DNA from: a bacterium
GTDB taxonomy: Bacteria; Electryoneota; RPQS01
Direction: 5' to 3'
NCBI GenBank assembly: GCA_023382385.1
Contig: JAHDVH010000001.1
Coordinates: forward strand, 677,611-741,610
DNA length: 64,000 bases
Shown in pieces: positions 28,073 through 37,261 of this stretch. The stretch's first letter is position 1; the number at the start of each line of letters is the position of its first letter. A program made the position numbers and the translations under genes. The notes below the pieces were generated by a model. It worked only from the letters and a program-made list of their open reading frames with translations. It had not been told where the DNA came from and searched no databases.

Positions 28073-29992
28073 TCAGTTACTGACGATTAGCCTTTGACCC
28101 GGGTAGATTGCTGCTTTGCGGGACAAGCGATTAAGATTGATGATAGTTTGAGTGTCGACGCCATGAGCTTGAGCAATGCTCCAAACTGTGTCTCCACTTT
28201 GCACAGTGTAATAGCGTTTCACTTGTTTGGACGCCTGAGCGGATTGACTGGATGACTTCGGAGAATCCGCATAGCGAGGCGCTTCGCCTTTGACTGTGAT
28301 CTTCAGTTTCTGTCCGGGCTGAATCTTGTTGGGGTTGCTGATACCATTCTCGCGGCAAATCTGATCAACAGAAACCCCAAGCCTGCGTGAAATTGCTCCG
28401 AGCGATTCGCCCTTGTGAACGGTATACGTAATGCGGTCAGTAGTCTGCGTAACTTCAGTGGACTTTGTTTCCTTGGCTTTGGCAGCCTCTTTGACTGACG
28501 GGGCCTTCGCTTCGGCGTAGCGCACTTCTGCGACCGGAATCACAATCTCTTGTCCGACTCGAAGCGAGTGCGGCTTGAGTCGTTTGTTCTCCGGCATGGC
28601 CATGATTGCCTTAACGGAGGTGCCATATTTGGACGCGATTTTGCCAAGCGTATCCCCCTTGCGTACGCGGTGCGACGATGTCGGCGCGATAATCGTCTTC
28701 GGCATCGATGCCAAATCTTGATCAAACGACTCCTGCGCCGCGCCCGGCAATCGCACCATCATGGGTTGTCCGCGATCCGGGACGATTCCTTTAAGGTATT
28801 CGGGATTCAAATCTCTTACAGTTTGTGGATCATGTCCGGCCGCTCGTGCCACATCTTCCAGCTTATAGCCACCGCTGACGAAAATCTGTTCACATTCGAA
28901 CTGACGTTCGGGCGGCAAAGGCGGGAATCCGTACTTACCGGGGTTTTCACAGATCAAGCGCGCAGCCAGATATGTCGGAACGTAGCCTCGAGTCTGAGCG
29001 GGCAACCGATGCATCTTCCAGTAGTCTCGCGTATTGCAACGCTTGATGTCACGCGCTACCCGACCTTCGCCGCAATTGTAGGCGGCCATTGCAAGATACC
29101 AGTCACCAAATTCTTCGTAAAGCTTGCGCAGATATGCGCAAGCGGCACGGGTCGCGAGCTCGACATGACGGCGCTCGTCATAGGAACGATCGATGTGCAG
29201 TCCGTAGATTCTTCCCGTTCCGGGAATGAACTGCCAAAGTCCGGCGGCATGCGCGTATGAATAGGCATTCAGATTCAAACCGGACTCTATCATCGAAAGA
29301 TAGAGCAATTCGTCTGGAATGCCTTCTTCCCTGAGGATCGGTCGCATTCGCGGAAAGAGCGTCGCAGACCGCTCCATCCAGCGCTGCATGACCTTGTTGC
29401 CCTTGGTTTGGAAGAAGTGAATCTGATTCCGCACCTGTCCGTTGATCTCGACCGGCACAGGCGGGAGCATCGGCTTGGAGGGCTTTATGTCAAGTTCAGG
29501 TCGGGCAATTGTGACTTCGGATGGACGATAGACTTCGATTTCATCGGGAGCATCATCTTCATCTTCTTCGCCGGAATGTTGAACGCGTCCGGCCTCGATC
29601 ACCGCAACCAAGCCGCTCGCTGCGGGCAGGCTCTTCAAGTCGGCGATGAACAGATCGTAGCTCTCAAGCACGGTCCGATTGAAGCTTGCAACACGATGCA
29701 TCTCGACGTCTATCGAAGCGAGGTCAATTTCACCAAGCAGAGCGAGCGATGCTTCGTAGAAATATGCAGCCTCTTCGCTTTGATTCTGCTTCTGCGCCTG
29801 CAACGCATAGGTGTAAGCCTTACGAGCAAGGCTCCACTTTTCGCGGTTTGTGGGCTGCGAAATTTTGTCCAGCTTTTCGCGGAACTCGGCGCTGCGTGGT
29901 CGAACACCGGATTGGGTGCTGGCGGTGCAGCCAATCAGGGACCCAAGGGTCAGAAGAAGTGCTATCAGCAAGAAACGTCGTCCACTCGTCAT
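28073..29992 (-). CDS. mltD: LysM-containing lipoprotein lytic transglycosylase (MltD-like)
   Basis: Cleaves murein glycan strands in the periplasm. The ATG at 29992 gives a lipoprotein signal peptide with lipobox LIGC at about residue 23, predicting outer- or inner-membrane lipidation. A charged linker (EEDEDDAPDEIE) follows, then the SLT goose-lysozyme fold with the catalytic Glu in SMIESGLNLNAYS, GLWQFIPGTGRIYGL and AMAAYNCGEGRV. Three C-terminal LysM repeats (HRVRKGDTLGKIASKYG; YTVHKGESLGAISRRLG; YYTVQSGDTVWSIAQAHG) bind glycan. 639 aa. Transcribed away from yggS. Confidence 0.93.
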   Translation of the reverse strand: MTSGRRFLLIALLLTLGSLIGCTASTQSGVRPRSAEFREKLDKISQPTNREKWSLARKAYTYALQAQKQNQSEEAAYFYEASLALLGEIDLASIDVEMHRVASFNRTVLESYDLFIADLKSLPAASGLVAVIEAGRVQHSGEEDEDDAPDEIEVYRPSEVTIARPELDIKPSKPMLPPVPVEINGQVRNQIHFFQTKGNKVMQRWMERSATLFPRMRPILREEGIPDELLYLSMIESGLNLNAYSYAHAAGLWQFIPGTGRIYGLHIDRSYDERRHVELATRAACAYLRKLYEEFGDWYLAMAAYNCGEGRVARDIKRCNTRDYWKMHRLPAQTRGYVPTYLAARLICENPGKYGFPPLPPERQFECEQIFVSGGYKLEDVARAAGHDPQTVRDLNPEYLKGIVPDRGQPMMVRLPGAAQESFDQDLASMPKTIIAPTSSHRVRKGDTLGKIASKYGTSVKAIMAMPENKRLKPHSLRVGQEIVIPVAEVRYAEAKAPSVKEAAKAKETKSTEVTQTTDRITYTVHKGESLGAISRRLGVSVDQICRENGISNPNKIQPGQKLKITVKGEAPRYADSPKSSSQSAQASKQVKRYYTVQSGDTVWSIAQAHGVDTQTIINLNRLSRKAAIYPGQRLIVSN

Positions 29993-30113
29993 GCGCAAAT
30001 CCAGTGTTTTAGGGTTTCGCCAGTTGGAGGGAAGCCGCAGTTCTCCCACTCCGCGCGTTTTCCAAGGGGCTAACGTCGCTCGCCGTGCGACAGTGACCCA
30101 TTTTGAGCTTAAG

Positions 30114-30142
30114 AATTTATGTATTCTCGCTCGGAAAATCAA
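30114..30142 (-). promoter_or_regulatory. Possible sigma-70 promoter for mltD
   Basis: TTGATT, 17 bases, TAAATT on the minus strand, about 120 bases upstream of the mltD start. Box matches are four of six each, so the call is tentative. Confidence 0.3.
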
Positions 30143-30248
30143 CTCTCTCACCCTCAAATATTCGACAATTCTTATTTTACGCTTTTTCGCGCTCTCGAAG
30201 GCCAACTTTGCACTCGTGGCAGAATTCGGATTAGTGAGCCACATTTAC

Positions 30249-30277
30249 TTGCAGGTTCAAGAGTGACTCGCTATATT
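30249..30277 (+). promoter_or_regulatory. Possible sigma-70 promoter for yggS
   Basis: TTGCAG, 17 bases, TATATT, ending 34 bases before the yggS ATG. The -10 box is good, the -35 box shares only TTG with the consensus. Confidence 0.4.
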
Positions 30278-30311
30278 TAGGGCTCTACTTTCACCCCTGC
30301 GGGGATGACGG

Positions 30312-31016
30312 ATGAGCGCTGCGACAAAGTCCCTAATTACAATATTTGACAGGATTAAGGAGGCAAGCCTCCGAGTGGGCCGCGACCCTGCCGAAGTTAT
30401 TATTGTGGGAGTTACAAAGGGCCACTCGGCAGAAATTGTCAGCAAAGCGCGTGCCCTCGGCCTCGAACATCTTGGCGAAAATCGCGTACAGGAAGCTATT
30501 GAAAAATATGGAAATACGGAGTTTCTTTGTAGTCCATCACGACCTACGCTGCATCTCATAGGCCATCTGCAGACGAATAAGGTGCGCAAAGCCGTGCAGT
30601 TATTCGACAGCATAGACACTGTGGATTCGATCGCCACGGCAGAGCACCTGAATCAGTGTGCATCCGAAATTAGCAAACGATTGCGAATCCTCATACAGGT
30701 CAACACTTCGGGCGAAGCTCAGAAGTCAGGCTGCACGCCGGATCAAGCGATACCTCTTGCGCATGCTATTAAACAATTGTCAAATATAAATTTACGTGGA
30801 TTTATGACGATTGGGCCTCTGGAGGGAGATGAACAGGCTATCCGTGCAAGTTTTCGCAGACTGAGACAAATCAGGGACTTGGCCTTGTTGGAACCCGAAC
30901 TGAAAGAGGCTACCGAACTGTCCATGGGCATGAGTGGTGACTTTGAATGGGCCATCGAGGAGGGCGCGACGGAAATCCGGCTTGGTACTGTCCTCTGGGG
31001 TCCCCGCTTGTCATAG
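30312..31016 (+). CDS. YggS family PLP homeostasis protein
   Basis: Cytosolic pyridoxal-phosphate-binding protein (PLPBP/YggS) of about 234 aa with the alanine-racemase-like barrel but no racemase C-terminal domain; it maintains vitamin B6 balance. The PLP lysine is in VGVTKGHSAE (about residue 36); other landmarks are LGENRVQEA, HLIGHLQTNK, INTSGE-type VNTSGEAQKSG, and the closing LSMGMSGDFEWAIEEGAT with RLGTVLWGPR. Start chosen at ATG 30312 with GGGG/GACGG purines upstream. First gene of the plus-strand block; 141 bases separate it from punA. Confidence 0.95.
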   Translation: MSAATKSLITIFDRIKEASLRVGRDPAEVIIVGVTKGHSAEIVSKARALGLEHLGENRVQEAIEKYGNTEFLCSPSRPTLHLIGHLQTNKVRKAVQLFDSIDTVDSIATAEHLNQCASEISKRLRILIQVNTSGEAQKSGCTPDQAIPLAHAIKQLSNINLRGFMTIGPLEGDEQAIRASFRRLRQIRDLALLEPELKEATELSMGMSGDFEWAIEEGATEIRLGTVLWGPRLS

Positions 31017-31157
31017 CAAAGTGCAGATTCCGGTCCTAGTTGCCAGCCTCTTTTCCGGGAGCAGAAAACGGGGAAGTACGTCGCAATGAGTCTTTCAGTT
31101 TTCAACTAATCCTGGCCACGCAAGGAACACAAGAAACCGAACTGTGTGCACACTTAC

Positions 31158-31979
31158 ATGAGTGAAATTCTCCAGCAACTTGATGATACTTTGTCGGCTT
31201 TGAAGTCGAAACTGGATCACATCCCGGAAGTCGGCATCATCCTGGGAACCGGGCTTGGCGGCTTGGCCAAAGAGATCGAAATTGCCGTGACTGTGGATTA
31301 TCAAGACGTGCCGCACTTTGTTCAGTCCACAGTGGAGACTCACCACGGCAAGTTGCACTTTGGCACGTTGGGCGGTAAACAGGTGATAGCCATGCAGGGG
31401 CGCTTTCATTACTATGAAGGCTATACAATGCAGGAGATAACCTACCCTGTGCGCGTGATGAAAGCACTCGGCTGTCGTGCCATGCTGGTCTCAAATGCCT
31501 GTGGATGCGTAAATCCGCTTTACAAGGCGGGCGATCTGATGATTATGGATGATCACATCAATCTGCTCGGCGATAATCCGCTAATTGGACCGAACGAGGA
31601 CAAGCTTGGGCCGCGCTTTCCGGATATGAGTGAGCCGTACTCTCGGCGTTTGATTGGGATCGCGGAAGCGGTCGCGATGGACCTTGGAATTAAGGTGCAG
31701 CGCGGTACGTATGTCGCGGTGGCAGGCCCGAATCTGGAAACACGCGCCGAGTATCGAATGCTGCGTACAATGGGAGCGGATGTGGTAGGCATGAGCACGG
31801 TACCTGAAGTTATCGTTGCCAATCACTGCGGCATGGAGGTATTCGGCATGTCCATTATCACCGACGAAGGCTTCGCCGACTGCCTGAAACCTGCGGTCAT
31901 CGAGCACATTTTGAGAAATGCCGCCGAAGCTGAACCGAAAATGACCAAGATCATGACAGGGCTTATTGAGCGCCTCTGA
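31158..31979 (+). CDS. punA: Purine nucleoside phosphorylase (trimeric type)
   Basis: Phosphorolyses purine nucleosides in salvage. Trimeric PNP/MTAP family features: phosphate loop ILGTGLGGLA, the GRFHYYEGYTMQEITYPVRVM block, SNACGCVNP, GPNLETRAEYRML (Glu corresponding to human E201), and VGMSTVPEVIVANHCGMEVFG. The base-specificity residue that is Asn243 in human PNP is Asp236 here (ITDEG), a feature linked to 6-aminopurine use. ATG at 31158 preferred over an in-frame GTG at 31146; no clear Shine-Dalgarno. ileS starts five bases after its stop. Confidence 0.94.
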   Translation: MSEILQQLDDTLSALKSKLDHIPEVGIILGTGLGGLAKEIEIAVTVDYQDVPHFVQSTVETHHGKLHFGTLGGKQVIAMQGRFHYYEGYTMQEITYPVRVMKALGCRAMLVSNACGCVNPLYKAGDLMIMDDHINLLGDNPLIGPNEDKLGPRFPDMSEPYSRRLIGIAEAVAMDLGIKVQRGTYVAVAGPNLETRAEYRMLRTMGADVVGMSTVPEVIVANHCGMEVFGMSIITDEGFADCLKPAVIEHILRNAAEAEPKMTKIMTGLIERL

Positions 31980-31984
31980 TTCAT

Positions 31985-34900
31985 ATGCTGAAACCTGTAT
32001 CCGAGAAACTGCACCTGCCGGCCGTTGACCATGAGATCATGAAGTTCTGGGAAGAACGGAAGGTCTTCGAGCGCACCATTTCGGAACGCGAGGGCAAGCC
32101 GGACTATGTGTTTTTCGACGGGCCTCCCGGAACCAACGGTCTGCCGCACATTGGCCACATGATGCAGTCTGCATTGAAGGACCTGTGGCCACGCTTCAAG
32201 ACGATGCAAGGTCATCGCGTGCTGCGCAAGGCGGGCTGGGACACGCACGGCCTGCCAATCGAGCTGACGGCCGACAAGGAACTCGGGTTCACATCAAAAC
32301 TCGATGTGGCGAAATATGGCGAGGCAGAATACGTTGATTACTGCCGGAATACCGTGTTTCGCTTCAAGCGAGAGTGGGAACTCGCCATCAAGCGCATCGG
32401 GCGATTCCTCGACTTGGAAAACGCTTATGCGACCTATGAGCCGTATTACATTCAGTCCGATTGGTGGACACTTAAGCAGGCGTGGAATCTTGAGCTGACG
32501 GGCGAGTCACGCGAGCGCGCGCTCAGGCTTGGTCAAATGCCGCGTTACCTCTACAAAGACTATCGCGTCATGGCTTACAGCCCGCGCACGGGGACAACCC
32601 TTTCAAACTTCGAGGTTGCGCAGGGCTATGAAGAAGTCACGGACTTGACGCTGTACATCAAGTTCAAAGTTCTCGGCGAAGCAAACCTTTACCTGACGGC
32701 ATGGACAACCACTCCGTGGACGCTGCTGTCCAACTTGGCGGTGGCGGTAGGTCCAGACATCGAGTATTCCGTCATCGAACGGGAATACAGCGGCAAGCAC
32801 CTGATCATCGCTTCGGAACGACTTGAAGCTTTGAAACCGGTCATCGGCGAATATAAGGTTTTGGGCACAAGGCGCGGGCGGGAGCTTGAGGGCATGCAAT
32901 ACGAGCCTCTCTTCGATTGGCTGAATATTGAAGGAACGCGCGCGTGCTCTGTCGTATGCGACGACTATGTCACGACTTCGGACGGCACGGGACTCGTGCA
33001 TTTGGCAAACTATGGCGAGGACGATTTCCGTATTCTGCGTAAGATGGAGATTCCGGTCGTGTTGACAGTGGATTCCAACGGAATTGTCGGTGAACATGCC
33101 AAGCCCTTTGCCGGGCGTGAGTTTCGCGAAGAGGGCCTCGACGTCGACATCTTGAAGTATTTGCAGGCGAAAGGGTTGTTGCTTGGGAAAGAGAAATACA
33201 CACACGCGTATCCGTTCGACTACCGGACAAAGACGCCGTTGATGTATTTCCCGCGTCCGGCGTGGTTCATCCGGACGACTGAACTCAAAGAGATGATGCT
33301 CGAAGCAAACCGGCACATCGGCTGGAAGCCCGATCACGTGCGCGACGGACGCTTTGGCAATTGGCTGGAGAACGTGCAGGACTGGAATGTCACACGCGAA
33401 CGTTATTGGGGGTCTCCCCTGCCCGTATGGATGACGGAGGACGGCAGCGAGGCGGTATGCGTGGAAAGTCTTGCCGAGTTGCGCGAGCTGGTATTGGAGT
33501 CAGGCAGCGATTTGCCTGCCGACTTTGATCCGCACAAGCCGGCGATTGATAAAATCGTTCTGCGCGCCAAGGATGGACGTGAAATGCGGCGCGAAAATTT
33601 TGTGCTGGACAGTTGGTTTAATGCGGGGCTGATGCCTTGGGGACAGTGGGGCTATCCCGCCGAACCAGATTCTGAGAAGCTCTTCATGTCGCAGTATCCG
33701 GCCGACTTCATCAGTGAAGGTCAGGATCAGACGCGGGGTTGGTTCTACACGCTATTGGCCTGCTCTTGTCTGGTTGCGAAAGCCAAGCAGGAGAGTGCAA
33801 AGCAGAGTGGCAATGAGCCGGAGCAGAAATTCTGGAACAATCCGGTAAATTGGTCGAGCTATAAGAACGTCATTTGTACGGAACTCGTGCTCGATCCGAA
33901 GGGCCAGAAGATGTCGAAATCTCTGGGAAATGTGGTTGATCCGATGCAGTTGTTTGACAAGTTTGGCGCGGACCCGGTGCGTTGGATTTTCTTTGCGACA
34001 AATCCGTGGCTGGCCAAGCGCTTTGGCGAAGAGGAAATTCGTGAAGCGGTACGTGCCGTGATCCTGCCCTTGTGGAACAGTTACAGCTTCTTTGTGACTT
34101 ATGCCGTGATTGACGGCTGGAAGCCGGGCGGCGAACCTGTCGAACGGACAGAGCTCGACCGCTGGATACTTTCAGAATACAATCGCTTGATTGGAGACGT
34201 AACCACTAACCTTGAGCAATACGATGTCGGACGTGCTTCGCAGGCGGTGCTGTCTTTTCTCGATGAACTGACCAATTGGTACATTCGCCGGTCGCGTCGG
34301 AGATTCTGGAAGTCAGAGAGTGACGCGGACAAACAGTCTGCATATGCAACGCTTTATGATGTTTTGGAAGGGTTAGTTAGACTCTTGGCACCTTTCTTGC
34401 CATTCATTACTGAACACATTTACCAGAATCTCGTGCGTGGATTAAGTCACAATGCCGTTGAAAGCGTGCATTTGACGAACTATCCGATTGCGGATGAATC
34501 CATGCGGGATAGAACTCTCGAGCGGCAGATGTCGCGGGTGCAGGAGGCAGTTTCGCTGGCACGTGCACTTCGCGAAGAACGCAAGATTAAGGTGCGGCAG
34601 CCGCTGGCACGCATGACATGGGTCGTGCCGGACGCGAACGCGGACCGTGAGTTGCAACCTTATCTTGCTCTGGTCGCAGAAGAGATTAACGTCAAGCAGA
34701 TTGAGATTCACTCCAGTGATGAGGGGCTGGTGACGCTGTCAGCCAAGGCGAACTTCAAAGTCTTGGGGAAGAAGGTCGGACCGCGCATGAAGGAAATCGC
34801 TGCGTTGATTGAGCAGCTTCCTGCCGAGGAGATTGCCAAACTTGAGAGCGGGAACAACATCACCCTTTCCGACGTTCTCTTGACGCCGGAGGACGTGCTG

Positions 34901-35266
34901 GTGCGACGGGACGAACTGGAGGGTTTTGCCGTGAAGTCTAATGGACACATGACGATCGCTCTCGATACGCACCTGACGCAGGAACTAACAGCCGAAGGCT
35001 TGGCGCGCGAGATTGTACATTCTATTCAGACAGCACGCAAAGACGCAGGCTTTGAGATAACCGATAGAATTTCCATTGAACTGGCTACACTTTCAGTAGA
35101 GCTTGAAGATGCCGTTAACCAGTTTGCTGAGTACATCTGTCGCGAGACCCTTGCATTGGAGCTGACGATCATTGCCGGTCACGGCGACCAGCGGGCTGGC
35201 GAGTACGAATTTGGAGTGGCGGTTAGCCGCAAGGCGGCCCATACAGCAGTTGAGACACAGGCTTGA
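31985..35266 (+). CDS. ileS: Isoleucyl-tRNA synthetase, long (eukaryote-like) type
   Basis: Class I synthetase charging tRNA-Ile. Signature HIGH as PHIGHMM near residue 60, the CP1 editing domain with TAWTTTPWTLLSN and GTGLVHLANYGEDD, WFYTLL, and KMSKS in GQKMSKSLGN at about 642. At 1093 aa, with the WDTHGLPIE and FVLDSWFNAGLMPWGQ blocks and without the C-terminal Cys-rich zinc finger of E. coli IleRS, it belongs to the long type found in eukaryotes, Bacteroidetes and some other bacteria, which is generally mupirocin tolerant. Sits between punA and the DksA-like gene. Confidence 0.97.
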   Translation: MLKPVSEKLHLPAVDHEIMKFWEERKVFERTISEREGKPDYVFFDGPPGTNGLPHIGHMMQSALKDLWPRFKTMQGHRVLRKAGWDTHGLPIELTADKELGFTSKLDVAKYGEAEYVDYCRNTVFRFKREWELAIKRIGRFLDLENAYATYEPYYIQSDWWTLKQAWNLELTGESRERALRLGQMPRYLYKDYRVMAYSPRTGTTLSNFEVAQGYEEVTDLTLYIKFKVLGEANLYLTAWTTTPWTLLSNLAVAVGPDIEYSVIEREYSGKHLIIASERLEALKPVIGEYKVLGTRRGRELEGMQYEPLFDWLNIEGTRACSVVCDDYVTTSDGTGLVHLANYGEDDFRILRKMEIPVVLTVDSNGIVGEHAKPFAGREFREEGLDVDILKYLQAKGLLLGKEKYTHAYPFDYRTKTPLMYFPRPAWFIRTTELKEMMLEANRHIGWKPDHVRDGRFGNWLENVQDWNVTRERYWGSPLPVWMTEDGSEAVCVESLAELRELVLESGSDLPADFDPHKPAIDKIVLRAKDGREMRRENFVLDSWFNAGLMPWGQWGYPAEPDSEKLFMSQYPADFISEGQDQTRGWFYTLLACSCLVAKAKQESAKQSGNEPEQKFWNNPVNWSSYKNVICTELVLDPKGQKMSKSLGNVVDPMQLFDKFGADPVRWIFFATNPWLAKRFGEEEIREAVRAVILPLWNSYSFFVTYAVIDGWKPGGEPVERTELDRWILSEYNRLIGDVTTNLEQYDVGRASQAVLSFLDELTNWYIRRSRRRFWKSESDADKQSAYATLYDVLEGLVRLLAPFLPFITEHIYQNLVRGLSHNAVESVHLTNYPIADESMRDRTLERQMSRVQEAVSLARALREERKIKVRQPLARMTWVVPDANADRELQPYLALVAEEINVKQIEIHSSDEGLVTLSAKANFKVLGKKVGPRMKEIAALIEQLPAEEIAKLESGNNITLSDVLLTPEDVLVRRDELEGFAVKSNGHMTIALDTHLTQELTAEGLAREIVHSIQTARKDAGFEITDRISIELATLSVELEDAVNQFAEYICRETLALELTIIAGHGDQRAGEYEFGVAVSRKAAHTAVETQA

Positions 35267-35278
35267 GGATCACCCGAC

Positions 35279-35755
35279 ATGGCAAACGAAAAGAACAAGA
35301 AGTCCACGAATAACACATCTCCCGCAGCGCCACAGAATCCGTGGCCGGACGGCCCGAAACCGACGCATTATTCGCCCGAGTGGAAGGAGTATTTCCGGCA
35401 CCTGATTATTGAGCAGCGGAAGGAGATTCTGCGCGAGCTGGGCTACCTTCGCGAGAGTTCGCTTGAGCATACGACGGAAACCTATTCCGGTGATTCTTCA
35501 ACATACAGCTATCACATGGCCGATCAAGGCACAGACGCCCAGGAGCGTGAGAAGGCGTTCTTGTTCGCGAGCCGTGAAGGCAAGATGTTGACGTTGCTTG
35601 AGCAAGCCATGGATCGCATTGAGGAAGGAACCTACGGCTACTGCATGGACACGGGTCAACCGATCGAATTCCGCAGGCTCGAGGCGATCCCCCACGCTAA
35701 GCTGTGCATTGAAGCGAAGCGCAGATTGGAAGAAGCAAAGAACAACGTCGAATGA
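35279..35755 (+). CDS. DksA/TraR family protein with degenerate zinc finger
   Basis: Probable RNA polymerase secondary-channel regulator. A Pro/Asn/Lys-rich N-terminus (about 1-30) precedes a coiled-coil hairpin (KEYFRHLIIEQRKEILRELGYLRE … GKMLTLLEQAMDRIEEGTYGYC) and the globular motif. The canonical CxxC…CxxC set is reduced: YCMDTGQPI retains one Cys and LCIEAKRR another, with Thr and Ala at the other two positions. The helix-tip acidic residues of DksA are plausibly in TDAQEREK. The family context (GTYGYC..TGQPIEFRRLEAIPHA) is clear. Ends in an ATGA overlap with lspA. Confidence 0.92.
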   Translation: MANEKNKKSTNNTSPAAPQNPWPDGPKPTHYSPEWKEYFRHLIIEQRKEILRELGYLRESSLEHTTETYSGDSSTYSYHMADQGTDAQEREKAFLFASREGKMLTLLEQAMDRIEEGTYGYCMDTGQPIEFRRLEAIPHAKLCIEAKRRLEEAKNNVE

Positions 35756-36375
35756 CCGAATCTATGCAGGCGCGCCCGCGTCTATGGCCGTGGTTTCTTG
35801 CGGTTGCGTTGGTTGTCGGGTTGGATCAGGTCACGAAGATTCTGGTCCGTGCCAATTTTGAATTAGGAGAATCGATTTCTCTGATCGGGGACCTTCTGCG
35901 GCTGACTTACGTGCAGAATCCCGGGGTGGCTTTCGGTTTGGAGCTTATGCCTCCCAAAGTGCTCTTACTTTTCGGAACTCTGGCCACTCTCGCTCTTATC
36001 TATTACTTGATCCGATTGATCCGCGAACATGATTCGCTGCGCTGGCCGGTCTTCCTGTTTCTCTGTGGCGCCATTGGCAACTCCATCGATCGCGCCCTGC
36101 TGGGTTCGGTGACTGATTTTGTTGATTCGGATTTTCCCGATTTAATTATGCATCGCTGGCCGGTGTTTAACGTCGCGGACTCCTGCGTGACGATCGGCAT
36201 TGCCATTCTCCTCTGGCAGTCTCTGTTTGTCAGACATTCAACACCCCTTCCCCCCCTCCCTATTGGTGACCGACTCGACTCATCCTCCCTTTCGGCTGCA
36301 AGCAGCAGCGGGTCAGAAGCCCCTCCGGCTGGACCGCTTTCTGACGCAGGCTCTTCCGTCAATCTCCCGAAATAA
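35752..36375 (+). CDS. lspA: Lipoprotein signal peptidase (signal peptidase II)
   Basis: Aspartic protease in the inner membrane that removes lipoprotein signal peptides. Four helices; NPGVAFGL at about 56-63, catalytic Asp122 in GSVTDFVD and Asp143 in FNVADS. Normal family length is about 160-170 aa; this protein continues to 207 with a low-complexity Ser/Pro/Ala tail from about residue 162. That tail overlaps the start of rluD, so it is probably read out of frame from sequence constrained by rluD. ATG overlaps the DksA-like stop. Confidence 0.95.
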   Translation: MTESMQARPRLWPWFLAVALVVGLDQVTKILVRANFELGESISLIGDLLRLTYVQNPGVAFGLELMPPKVLLLFGTLATLALIYYLIRLIREHDSLRWPVFLFLCGAIGNSIDRALLGSVTDFVDSDFPDLIMHRWPVFNVADSCVTIGIAILLWQSLFVRHSTPLPPLPIGDRLDSSSLSAASSSGSEAPPAGPLSDAGSSVNLPK

Positions 36376-37261
36376 GGTTCACAACCTGATCGACTCCGGG
36401 CTGGTCTTTGTCAACGGACAACAAGTTCGCAAGTCATGGCGTGTAGTGGGAGGAGACACGGTGGAGGTGCTATTTCGGCCTCAGGAGCCGAGCGACATCC
36501 TGCCGGAGGCGATTCAGCTCGACATTCACTTTGAAGACGAGCATCTGCTCGTTGTGAATAAACCGGCGGGAATGGTCACGCACCCTGCGCACGGCAACTT
36601 CAGCGGCACACTGGTGAATGCACTGATGCACCATCTCGGCATCGCGTCTGAAGCCGAGAATCTGCGGCCCGGGATTGTGCACCGGTTGGATAAGGGGACA
36701 TCAGGGCTACTGGTGGTCGCAAAGGAGGAACGCGTGCACCGCAAGCTGACCGAGCAGTTCAGCAAACGGACCGTAGAACGCGAGTATCGCTCCATCGTCT
36801 GGGGAAGATTTCGTGAGAACGAGGGCAGGATTGAAACTCAACTTGCCAGACATCCGGGCGACCGCAAACGATTTGCTGTGGTCAAGCGCGGCGGCAAAGA
36901 GGCTATAACGACCTTCCGGGTGCTCGAATCGTTTGCGGATACCTCATATCTCAGTCTCAGACTGGGAACAGGCCGAACGCATCAAATCCGTGTCCATCTT
37001 GAGCACGCGGGCCATCCTGTGTTCGGTGATTCGTCCTATGGGGGACGATTGAAGAGAATGGGGAACTTTGGGGGGACTCGGAAGAAGTATTACATGGACA
37101 TTCTGGAGGGTTCAGAACACTTTATGCTGCATGCGCGGACACTTGGATTCGTCCACCCTATCACTGGCACTGCTCTTACTTTTGCCGTGGAACCGCCGGA
37201 ATTGTTTTCTAAGATATTGGATTTATTAAGAAAAGATGCAATGCTGGAGCTTGACAAATAG
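36266..37261 (+). CDS. rluD: Large-subunit rRNA pseudouridine synthase, RluD family
   Basis: Isomerises uridines in 23S rRNA (RluA/RluD family). An N-terminal S4 RNA-binding domain (LRLDRFLTQALPSISRNKVHNLIDSGLVFVNG) is followed by the catalytic domain with VVNKPAGMVTHPA, the catalytic Asp in GIVHRLDKGTSGLLVVAK, and LGTGRTHQIRVHLEHAGHPVFGD. Start is uncertain: GTG 36266 (VTDSTHPPFRL) gives 331 aa and a 110-nt overlap with lspA; a TTG lies just before it. Exact rRNA site (RluC/RluD/RluB-like) cannot be set from sequence alone. The -35 box of the secD promoter lies in its last codons. Confidence 0.93.
   Translation: MTDSTHPPFRLQAAAGQKPLRLDRFLTQALPSISRNKVHNLIDSGLVFVNGQQVRKSWRVVGGDTVEVLFRPQEPSDILPEAIQLDIHFEDEHLLVVNKPAGMVTHPAHGNFSGTLVNALMHHLGIASEAENLRPGIVHRLDKGTSGLLVVAKEERVHRKLTEQFSKRTVEREYRSIVWGRFRENEGRIETQLARHPGDRKRFAVVKRGGKEAITTFRVLESFADTSYLSLRLGTGRTHQIRVHLEHAGHPVFGDSSYGGRLKRMGNFGGTRKKYYMDILEGSEHFMLHARTLGFVHPITGTALTFAVEPPELFSKILDLLRKDAMLELDK

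Larger units (their letters stand above)
29993..30311. other. Divergent intergenic region
   Basis: A 319-base gap between divergently read mltD and yggS, AT-richer than its flanks. It holds the candidate promoters listed separately for each side; no RNA gene, repeat or additional reading frame with family similarity was seen. Confidence 0.7.

Noticed and set aside
28073-30244. Lytic transglycosylase starting at 30244 (723 aa)
   Set aside because: The extra 84 residues precede a perfect lipoprotein signal peptide at 29992 and cover the promoter region, so the longer start is not credible.
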